From: Candidatus Binatota bacterium
Lineage (GTDB): Bacteria > Desulfobacterota > Binatia > UBA1149
DNA: 34,468 nt
Assembly: GCA_012960245.1 (NCBI GenBank)
Contig: DUBO01000025.1
Coordinates: 1-34,468 of the forward strand
Reading direction: 5' to 3'
The notes below the pieces were generated by a model. That model was not told the DNA's origin. It ran no database searches and was given only the letters and a program-made list of their open reading frames with translations. A program made the position numbers and the translations under genes. Position 1 is the first letter of the stretch. Each line of letters starts with the position of its first letter. This document shows, one piece after another, positions 16,443 to 22,646 of the stretch.

Positions 16443-17476
16443 AGCATCGTCGCGGGGACGGCTATTCACGGTCGCGTCTCGCCATGGGTGAGGGTGGCTT
16501 CCCGTTCGCGGTCACTCTTGCCGCCATATGCACGCTCACTGCCGGTGGCACGGCGGGGTTCATGTACATCGAGGACATGGGCTGGATCGATTCGCTGTAC
16601 ATGACGGTGATCACGCTTTCGACGGTTGGTTTCGGCGAAGTCCAGGAGCTGAGCCAGGCCGGTCGCCTGTTTACCGTCGTGCTGATCGTGTTCGGCATAG
16701 GCGTGGTACTTACCATAATAGGGGCCTGGGCTCGCGCTTTACTCGAGGGTGAACTGCAGGCCTACTTTGGAATGCGGAGGACGCAGAGAATGCTGCGAGA
16801 TTTGAAAGATCACTACATCGTATGTGGCTACGGTCGTTTTGGCCGCCGCCTGGTGGCCGAGCTCGAACAGCGGGGCGTGAGCTTCGTGGTCATCGAGCGA
16901 GACAAGCCGTTGCCCGAGGGGATGCTTGGGATAAATGACGACGCCACGCGCGAGGAAGTACTCGAGCAGGCGGGTGTAGCGCGCGCCCGTGGTTTGTTGA
17001 CAACCTTTCCGTCTGACGCCGACAATCTCTACGTCACGCTCACTGGCCGCGAGATGAACCCCGACCTGTTCATCGTGGCCAGGTGCGAGAACGACGCCAA
17101 CGAGGCTCGCCTCAAGCGTGCTGGAGCCACGCGCACGGTGTCGCCCTACAGCATCGCCGGTCATCGCATGGCGCAGGCGGCGTTGCATCCGCGGGTACTC
17201 GATTTTGTCGACGTGCTCACCTCGCCCAGCGATCGCAAGGTGGGAATGGCCGAGGTGGCCATTGCGATGGGGTCGCTGTGCGACGGTGTCACTCTCGGGG
17301 ACGCCGACCTGCGTTCTCGCTTCGGGGTGCACGTGGTCGCGGTTGCGAGCGGTGGCGGTGATATGGAGTTCAACGTATCAACCGACCGCTTGCTCGAACA
17401 GGGCGATACCTTGCTGGCCATAGGCGATGAGAAATCCATAGACCTGCTTGCTTCCGCCACCGGCTCCGAGCAGTGA
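16439..17476 (+). CDS. Potassium channel with RCK/TrkA domain
   Basis: A 345-residue inner-membrane channel subunit. Two TM helices (about residues 21-41 and 75-98) flank a pore loop with selectivity filter TVGFGE (residues 62-67), a variant of TVGYGD found in some proteobacterial channels. A cytosolic RCK/TrkA-N Rossmann domain begins with YIVCGYGRFGRRLVAEL (about 126), and a TrkA-C-like domain occupies the last hundred residues. The layout matches MthK/Kch-type ligand-gated K+ channels. The RCK glycine motif GYGRFG suggests nucleotide (NAD/ATP) binding. The GTG start overlaps the thioesterase stop by GTGA. The nuclease gene begins only 8 bases after the stop, so the operon continues. Confidence 0.9.
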   Translation: MKHRRGDGYSRSRLAMGEGGFPFAVTLAAICTLTAGGTAGFMYIEDMGWIDSLYMTVITLSTVGFGEVQELSQAGRLFTVVLIVFGIGVVLTIIGAWARALLEGELQAYFGMRRTQRMLRDLKDHYIVCGYGRFGRRLVAELEQRGVSFVVIERDKPLPEGMLGINDDATREEVLEQAGVARARGLLTTFPSDADNLYVTLTGREMNPDLFIVARCENDANEARLKRAGATRTVSPYSIAGHRMAQAALHPRVLDFVDVLTSPSDRKVGMAEVAIAMGSLCDGVTLGDADLRSRFGVHVVAVASGGGDMEFNVSTDRLLEQGDTLLAIGDEKSIDLLASATGSEQ

Positions 17477-17483
17477 AGGTGTC

Positions 17484-18305
17484 ATGTCGTCTCCCAGCCT
17501 GACCGCGGGCACCGCCTTGGCGGGGCCCTACAGCTTTTCACGCGTGAACCAGTTCACGCAGTGCGCTCGTCGGTTTCGCTATCGTTATCTCGATGGTGTC
17601 AAGGAGGCCTTCCAGTCGGTTGAGGGCTTCATGGGCAGCCGCGTGCACGATGCCGCCGAGTGGCTGTTCAACGAGCGCGTAGGTGGCCGCGAGCGCTCGT
17701 CCGAAGATGCGGTGGAGTGGTACTGCCGTCGCTGGGACAAGATGCTCGCTGACCACGTGCCGCCGATTCGCGTTATCAAGGCCAACGACAACATGGAGTA
17801 CTACCGCCGCGAAGGGGCGAGGATTCTCAGCTCCTGGCACGCTACGCGCTTCTCTGTCGACCAGATGAAGACAATCGGTTGCGAGTACCACTTTGAAATA
17901 GAGCTGGCCAACGGCAGGTTCTTCCAAGGCTTCATCGATCGCCTGGCCAGGGACGACGAGGGTCGACTGCACATCATCGACTACAAGACCGGCAAGCGCG
18001 TCCCGACTCGATTTGAGGGCAAGGAGGCCGAGCAGTTGCGTGCGTACGCACTGGCGATGTTTCGCGAGACCGACGACGACGAGGTCGAGCTGGTGCTCGA
18101 TTTTCTCAAGCGCGGGCGCGTCCTGCGCGCGGTGGTACGCCGGGAGGAAGCCGACGAGATAGAATCGGGGCTGGTGCAGAAAATCGCGGCCATCGAAGCG
18201 GCGACGGTTTTCCCGCCCGACCCCGGCGTGCTGTGCAACTGGTGCGGTTACAACGACCTGTGCGACGCGGCCTCGGCGGGCCTGTTCAGGACCCGGGCTT
18301 CCTGA
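17484..18305 (+). CDS. PD-(D/E)XK nuclease, RecB/Cas4-like with Fe-S cysteines
   Basis: A 273-residue single-domain nuclease of the RecB/Cas4 (PDDEXK_1) group. Motifs in order are the substrate-pocket GSRVH-x-A (His55), GFIDRL (Asp152), IIDYKTGK (Asp166, Lys168) and the QLRAYAL helix (Gln184, Tyr188). Four cysteines, Cys27 in QCARRFRYRYL and Cys251, Cys254, Cys260 in CNWCGYNDLC, match the 4Fe-4S cluster arrangement of AddB and Cas4. It likely cleaves single-stranded DNA ends in repair; a link to CRISPR adaptation is not supported because no array or other cas gene is present. GAAGGTG just before the ATG at 17484 supports this start over the frame start at 17448. It follows the channel gene by 8 bases. 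Confidence 0.87.
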   Translation: MSSPSLTAGTALAGPYSFSRVNQFTQCARRFRYRYLDGVKEAFQSVEGFMGSRVHDAAEWLFNERVGGRERSSEDAVEWYCRRWDKMLADHVPPIRVIKANDNMEYYRREGARILSSWHATRFSVDQMKTIGCEYHFEIELANGRFFQGFIDRLARDDEGRLHIIDYKTGKRVPTRFEGKEAEQLRAYALAMFRETDDDEVELVLDFLKRGRVLRAVVRREEADEIESGLVQKIAAIEAATVFPPDPGVLCNWCGYNDLCDAASAGLFRTRAS

Positions 18306-18342
18306 TAGCTGTCTTCTTTCCGGGCCGACAAAGGAGAGCACA

Positions 18343-18915
18343 TTGGCTAGACTTGATTACCCCGACCTCGACGCGCTTGACGAGCAGACCACCCGGCGCC
18401 TGAACGCGCTCGGCCGGCCGCTCAATATTTTCCGCATGCTGGCGTGGTCGCCGGACCTGCTGGCGGGTTTCCAGGATATGGGCGCGGTGGTACTCGGGGG
18501 CCTCGAGCTCGATGCCTCGCTGAGGGAGATAGCCATACTGCGCGTGGCCCGCGTGGCCGGTGCCGGTTACGAGTGGGCCCAGCACGTTCCCATGGGCATG
18601 GCCTGCGGCGTGACCCAGGCCCAGGTGGACGCTCTCGAGCAGGGCGAGGCCGACTCCGACGCGTTTTCGGAAGTGGAGCGTGACGTCATCGCAGCGGCAG
18701 ATGAGCTGTTGGCTGACGCCCGCCTCGGGGACGCAACCCTGGAAAAACTTCGCGCCGCTCTCGGTGATCGCCAGGTGGTAGAGCTGTTGGTGGCCGTGGG
18801 CTTCTACACCATGGTGAGTCGTTTTCTCGAGAGTACCGGCGTGGAGCTCGAGGATGGCGGCGTGCCCGGCCCCGATGAACAGCGGCGCGTGATGGATCGC
18901 GTCGGCGAAGCCTGA
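18343..18915 (+). CDS. Carboxymuconolactone decarboxylase/AhpD-like family protein
   Basis: A 190-residue all-helical protein of the carboxymuconolactone decarboxylase family. The signature REIAILRVARVAGAGYEWAQHVPMGMACGVTQAQV (Glu62, Tyr76-Glu77-Trp78, His81) is the YEWxxH form, without the CxxC pair that makes AhpD a peroxidase reductant. Proteins of this form are mostly uncharacterised. They are often found near aromatic and small-molecule catabolism genes. A TTG start at 18343 is chosen because AAGGAG lies six bases upstream. It is sixth-from-last in the sense of the same-strand run: 37 bases after the nuclease and 6 bases before the MBL gene, which suggests it works with the MBL hydrolase. 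Confidence 0.85.
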   Translation: MARLDYPDLDALDEQTTRRLNALGRPLNIFRMLAWSPDLLAGFQDMGAVVLGGLELDASLREIAILRVARVAGAGYEWAQHVPMGMACGVTQAQVDALEQGEADSDAFSEVERDVIAAADELLADARLGDATLEKLRAALGDRQVVELLVAVGFYTMVSRFLESTGVELEDGGVPGPDEQRRVMDRVGEA

Positions 18916-18921
18916 GTCGTC

Positions 18922-19824
18922 GTGGAGCGGCTCGGCCTGGGTGAGCGGGGTGACCTCCACCTGCTCGGCGGATCGCGCGGTGGCAAGTACCCATCGGGCA
19001 ACTCGCTGCTGCTCGAAGACGACTTGTGCCTGGTCGTAGACCCGTCGCTCGACGTGGCCGAGGCGGGCGCGTCGGTCACGAGCCGCAAGGTCGACCTGGT
19101 CATCAACAGCCACGCGCACGAGGATCACTTTGCCGGCAACTCCGTCTTTGAAGACGCCGAGCTTTTGCTGCACGAGAAGGAGGCCCCGCTCATGGCCTCT
19201 CTGGACGCGCTCATGGCCGGTTACGGCATGGACGAGGAGTTCGACACGCTGTGGCGGCAGGTAACGGTAGACAAGTTCAACTTTCGCCCGCGCCCGGACG
19301 CGCGCTCAGCAGTGGACGGCGAGGTTATCGACACCGGCCGTAACCGTGTGCACCTGCTGCACACGCCCGGCCACACGGGCGGGCACCTGGTAGTTCGTTT
19401 TGAGCCTGACGACATAGTCTTCGTGGGCGATCTCGATCTGACCGCCTTCGGGCCTTATTACGCCGACGCCTCTGCGAGTCTGGACGACACGGTTGCTTCG
19501 CTCGAGATGCTGCGTGACATGGCTCCCGGGTTGCGGGCCTTCGTGAGTTTCCATGAAGCGGGCGTCATAGAAGACGATCTCGTTGGTGCCGTTGACCGTT
19601 ACCTGGCCGTGGTCGATCATCGCGACCGGCGCTTGCTCGAGTTGAGCGAAGAGCCGCGCAGCCTCGGAGAGATCGCGCGTGAGTGCGTGGTGTACGGCAA
19701 GCGCTACGAGCACATACCCTGGCAGCCCTTCGTCGAGCGCGTGATGATGGAACGGCACGCCGAGCGCTTGATCGCACGCGGCGAGTTAACCAGGGAAGAA
19801 GACGGCCGCTTTCGCCGCGTATGA
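18922..19824 (+). CDS. MBL-fold metallo-hydrolase
   Basis: A 300-residue metallo-beta-lactamase-fold hydrolase. The metal motif SHAHEDH (His64, His66, Asp68, His69) is complete. His151 in HTPGHTGGH, Asp170 in VGDLDL and His211 in SFHEAG complete the binuclear site. The C-terminal helical part resembles MBL hydrolases of the glyoxalase II/LACTB2 type, ending with a basic region that includes IPWQPFVERVMMERH. A thioester or lactone hydrolase role is plausible; the exact substrate is not evident. The GTG start lies 6 bases after the carboxymuconolactone decarboxylase-like gene, ending the six-gene run. The next gene is convergent, 12 bases away. Confidence 0.85.
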   Translation: MERLGLGERGDLHLLGGSRGGKYPSGNSLLLEDDLCLVVDPSLDVAEAGASVTSRKVDLVINSHAHEDHFAGNSVFEDAELLLHEKEAPLMASLDALMAGYGMDEEFDTLWRQVTVDKFNFRPRPDARSAVDGEVIDTGRNRVHLLHTPGHTGGHLVVRFEPDDIVFVGDLDLTAFGPYYADASASLDDTVASLEMLRDMAPGLRAFVSFHEAGVIEDDLVGAVDRYLAVVDHRDRRLLELSEEPRSLGEIARECVVYGKRYEHIPWQPFVERVMMERHAERLIARGELTREEDGRFRRV

Positions 19825-19836
19825 ACCAGGGAGCGG

Positions 19837-20283
19837 CTACCCGTCCGCGAGTTCGAGCAGCAGCCCGGCTGGATCCCACCAGGACATCAAGGCGCGGATC
19901 TTACCGTCGTCGTTGAACTCTAATACGTCGATGCCTTCGCAGCCGGCTTCGCCCGACTCCGCGGTGGCAGTACCGGTCCAGTATACGGCCGCGCCGGCCC
20001 TGCTCTGCAGCACCCGCTCGGGACGCCGTTGGTAGGATGAGAACGGCCCGGTGAACTGCTTCCACAATTCGGCTATGGCCGCGTGGCCCTCGGCCGCTGG
20101 CGAGTCGACGGGGTCGTGCACCACCGCGTCGGTGGCAAACAGGTCGAGCCAGGCGGCGAGGTCGCGCGAGGCCTGGGCCTTGTAGAGCAGGGCTATTGTG
20201 CGAGTGATGGTGGGGTCTTCGAGAGTTGTATCCACAGGCTCTGCCTGCCCGCAGATGGCTGCCGATTCAAGCCGAGCTATCAC
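19837..20283 (-). CDS. SnoaL/NTF2-like family protein
   Basis: A 148-residue NTF2-like protein. The ITRTIALLYKAQASRDLAAWLDLFATDAVVHDPVDSPAAEGHAAIAELWKQF block is typical of SnoaL-like isomerase or cyclase proteins. Closing strands EGIDVLEFNDDGKIRALMSWWDPAGL follow. The function is unknown. The GTG at 20283 is preferred: it overlaps the stop of the upstream small ORF (GTGA) and has AAGG seven to nine bases upstream. The longer frame, to 20385, is not NTF2-like. A later GTG at 20235 (VDTTLEDP) is a shorter alternative. Convergent with the MBL gene at 19824. Confidence 0.75.
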   Translation of the reverse strand: MIARLESAAICGQAEPVDTTLEDPTITRTIALLYKAQASRDLAAWLDLFATDAVVHDPVDSPAAEGHAAIAELWKQFTGPFSSYQRRPERVLQSRAGAAVYWTGTATAESGEAGCEGIDVLEFNDDGKIRALMSWWDPAGLLLELADG

Positions 20284-20543
20284 TTGGCCGCCTTTTTTGC
20301 GGGCTCCGGCAGCTGGCCTCCCGGCAAAGCCGCGTGTTTGGCGGGCGTTTCGCCAACGTGGAAAAATACGATAAGAAACATGCACTTAGGGAGAACCATC
20401 CACCTGGGGGGGCAGCCCTCGGCGGCCTCCACCCCGGGCTCGCCGAACAGCGCTCTGCTAAATCGCGGGCAAGCAGAGCCTGCTCGGGGGTCGGTGCGAA
20501 ATAGACTGGGATTCGCTCTGCAAGTGGTGCAATCTTGAGTCAC
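20280..20543 (-). CDS. Small Cys-containing hypothetical protein
   Basis: An 87-residue ORF using the GTG at 20543, or 89 residues from the ATG at 20549. AAGGAG is well placed for the GTG (7 bases). The sequence has CTTC near its start, further Cys residues at CPRF, GCPP and KCMF, a hydrophobic stretch MFLIVFFHVG and a basic Ala/Lys-rich C-terminus. The paired cysteines suggest metal binding or a redox role, but I do not recognise a family. The stop overlaps the GTG of the following NTF2-like gene by GTGA, which argues for real translation and coupling. The 3' half uses AT-rich codons unlike its neighbours. It shares the region with a possible plus-strand RNA (see 20575-20608), so it could instead be chance. 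Confidence 0.45.
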   Translation of the reverse strand: MTQDCTTCRANPSLFRTDPRAGSACPRFSRALFGEPGVEAAEGCPPRWMVLPKCMFLIVFFHVGETPAKHAALPGGQLPEPAKKAAK

Positions 20544-20574
20544 TGCCATTCTCCTTCACACGACCTACGGCAGG

Positions 20575-20608
20575 GGGAGCCTCACTTCGGAGAGGCTCCC
20601 TTTTTTTT
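20575..20608 (+). terminator. Orphan strong intrinsic terminator, plus strand
   Basis: GGGAGCCTC (20575-20583) pairs perfectly with GAGGCTCCC (20592-20600) over an 8-base loop, followed by eight T (20601-20608). No plus-strand gene lies between 19824 and this point. The terminated transcript is therefore either long read-through from the MBL gene or an unrecognised plus-strand RNA. It also lies only 32-65 bases upstream of the minus-strand small ORF start. Within 20386-20574 an inverted repeat GCTCTGC/GCAGAGC (20452-20458/20473-20479) suggests RNA structure. The remaining gap (20609-20734) is AT-rich near 20628-20650 and probably holds the promoter of the next gene. Confidence 0.9.
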
Positions 20609-20734
20609 GGCCTTCCCTGTGGCTGAATAATACAGCAAAAACAAAATAAAGGGCGGGCGCGGCAGGTCGAGGGGGCATAGCTGTCGGCCCCCTGGCTTGT
20701 GTACCGCGGCTGACCCGTCTAGCACGGCAGTGTT

Positions 20735-22090
20735 ATGGCTCAATCAAATCCTGATCTTCTCGTCATCGGCGGCGGCAGCGGTGGATTGGCCACGGCCAAG
20801 CGGGCGGCGTCTTACGGCGCGCGCGTGCTATTGGTCGAAGGCGACCGCCTGGGCGGCACCTGCGTCATACGCGGCTGCATTCCCAAGAAGCTGATGTTCT
20901 TTGCGGCCTCGTACGCCCACTCGGCCCATGACGCGGCCGCTTATGGTTGGCGATCCAGCGGCCCGGCCGAGCTCGACTGGCCGGCACTGGTGGCCGCTCG
21001 CAACGCCGAGGTAGGCAGACTCGAGGGCCTGCACGAGCGCTTGCTGGCCGAGGCCGGCGTGGAGTTGCTGCACGGCAGGGCCAGTCTTTGCGGTCCGGGC
21101 AGCGTGCAGGTCGATGGCCGCGAGATAAAGGCGGACAAGGTGCTGCTCGCTACCGGCAGCCGGCCCGCGCTGCCCACGCTGCCGGGCGTGGAGCACGCGA
21201 TTACCAGCGATGGGTTTTTTGAACTCGCCGAGCAGCCGGCGAGAGCCGTGGTGGTCGGTGCCGGCTACATAGCCGTTGAGCTGGCCGGCGTACTATCGGC
21301 GCTCGGTACCCACACCTCGCTTGTCTACCGGCGTGGGCTGCCACTTCGCGGCTTCGATGAAGACATCCGCGCCGAACTGGCCGAGCGCATGGATGATTCG
21401 GGCATAAAACTCTGTGCGAACAGCGTGGTCGAGGGCATAGAACACGGCGATGGCGGGCTGGCCGTGCAGTTGAAAAGCGGCGACCAGGCGTCGGAGATCA
21501 CGAGCGACGTGGTCATTTATGCAACCGGGCGTAAGCCCAACACCGAGGGCCTGGGCCTCGAAGCGGTCGGCGTGGCCACGGGCCCGCAGGGGCAGGTGCT
21601 GGTGGACGAGGCCTTGCGTAGCAACGTTGAGGGGGTGTTTGCCGTGGGCGATCTCACCGGGCGCGTGATGCTGACACCGGTGGCCATACAGGAAGGTCGC
21701 GCGCTGGCCGACCGCGAGTTCGGCGGCAAGGACAGCGTGATGGACTACGAGGGCATACCCACGGCGGTGTTCAGCGAGCCGCCCATAGCCACCGTGGGTC
21801 TGAGCGAAGAACAGGCGCGCGAACGGTGGGGCGAAAACGGCGTGCGCACCTTCAGCACGCGCTTCAATCCGCTGCTGCACTCGCTCACCGGTCGCCGCTC
21901 GCCGGTGTTCATGAAGCTGGTCGTGCGCAAAAGCGACGACACGGTGGTGGGATGTCACATGACCGGACCCGACGCGCCCGAGATCATACAGGGCGTAGCC
22001 GTTGCCATGAAGGCCGGCGCCACCAAGGCCCAGTTTGACGCCACGGTGGGCATTCACCCGAGCAGCGCCGAAGAACTCGTCACTCTCTGA
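20735..22090 (+). CDS. gor: Glutathione-disulfide reductase
   Basis: A 451-residue FAD-dependent disulfide oxidoreductase, reducing GSSG with NADPH in the cytoplasm. The FAD motif VIGGGSGGLATAKRA is at residues 10-24. The redox pair is GGTCVIRGCIPKKL (Cys43, Cys48), the CVIRGC form found in plant/cyanobacterial and many bacterial glutathione reductases instead of CVNVGC. The NADPH motif VVGAGYIAVELAG is followed by YRRGLPLRGFDEDIR, whose arginines bind the 2' phosphate of NADPH. The second FAD motif is VFAVGDLTG. The C-terminus HPSSAEELVTL gives His441 and Glu446 of the glutathione reductase active site. Full family length. The ATG at 20735 starts the Rossmann strand; the stop is convergent with apaG. 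Confidence 0.93.
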   Translation: MAQSNPDLLVIGGGSGGLATAKRAASYGARVLLVEGDRLGGTCVIRGCIPKKLMFFAASYAHSAHDAAAYGWRSSGPAELDWPALVAARNAEVGRLEGLHERLLAEAGVELLHGRASLCGPGSVQVDGREIKADKVLLATGSRPALPTLPGVEHAITSDGFFELAEQPARAVVVGAGYIAVELAGVLSALGTHTSLVYRRGLPLRGFDEDIRAELAERMDDSGIKLCANSVVEGIEHGDGGLAVQLKSGDQASEITSDVVIYATGRKPNTEGLGLEAVGVATGPQGQVLVDEALRSNVEGVFAVGDLTGRVMLTPVAIQEGRALADREFGGKDSVMDYEGIPTAVFSEPPIATVGLSEEQARERWGENGVRTFSTRFNPLLHSLTGRRSPVFMKLVVRKSDDTVVGCHMTGPDAPEIIQGVAVAMKAGATKAQFDATVGIHPSSAEELVTL

Positions 22091-22110
22091 AGGGGATCAC
22101 GCTCCTTCGA

Positions 22111-22494
22111 TCAGTGCAGGGTGCGCGGCATGTTCAGCTCGAAGCGGGGTATGGTCACCCGGAAGGTCTCGCCATCCTCGCCTATCATGCCGTAGCTGCC
22201 CTGCATGCTGCCGTCGGGGCAACCCAGTATCGCACCGCTGCTGTACTCGTGCTCTTCGCCTGGTTCGAGCACCGGCTGTTCCCCGACCACGCCTGGGCCT
22301 TCCACTTCGCGCACCGAGCCGTCCTGCTCGCTGATAACCCAGTGGCGGTCGAGCAGTTGCACGCTGCGCTCTGACTGGTTGCCAATAGTGATGTGGTAGG
22401 CAAACACGTAGCGATCCCGGGCCGGGTCGGACTGTTGAGCAATGTAGGCAACCCGTACCGCAATTTCGATTCCTTTTGTGATTTCACTGCGCAC
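22111..22494 (-). CDS. apaG: ApaG family protein
   Basis: A 127-residue protein, the usual ApaG length, with the fibronectin type III-like ApaG fold. Hallmarks are the start VRSEITKGIEIAVRVAYI, the central YHITIGNQSERSVQLLDRHW-x-I-S strands, GPGVVGEQPVLEPGEEHEYSSGA and the C-terminal GSYGMIGEDGETFRVTIPRFEL. ApaG is associated with Co2+/Mg2+ handling in enterobacteria; its molecular action remains unclear. The GTG at 22494 is chosen by family length, as the frame extends to 22623 with non-ApaG sequence. The start has a weak purine-rich upstream AAAAGAAAG. It diverges from the molybdopterin oxidoreductase gene over 152 bases, and its stop is 20 bases from the glutathione reductase stop. Confidence 0.92.
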   Translation of the reverse strand: MRSEITKGIEIAVRVAYIAQQSDPARDRYVFAYHITIGNQSERSVQLLDRHWVISEQDGSVREVEGPGVVGEQPVLEPGEEHEYSSGAILGCPDGSMQGSYGMIGEDGETFRVTIPRFELNMPRTLH

Positions 22495-22646
22495 GCTTTC
22501 TTTTAGCAGCAGCCGCCGGTCGTGCGCAATTGGGATCGTGCAGCGGTGGCCGACACGGACCCCGTTCCGCGGCCCCCGTGGTCGACGCGGGCCCCCTGGG
22601 AAACGACGCTGTTCCGTGGGCAACGCCGCTGTGGCAAGCTGCCCCC

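Noticed and set aside
17484-18305. cas4 gene of a CRISPR system
   Set aside because: No repeat array and no other cas gene is visible in the window; the protein fits a solo RecB-like nuclease.
8821-20556. Shared 12-mer GCCATTCTCCTT at 8821-8832 and 20545-20556 as a regulatory motif
   Set aside because: A 12-base match is expected by chance in 34 kb, and the surrounding contexts differ.
22089-22108. Bidirectional terminator between glutathione reductase and apaG
   Set aside because: A 7-bp stem with one G-U exists, but there is no T run on either side.
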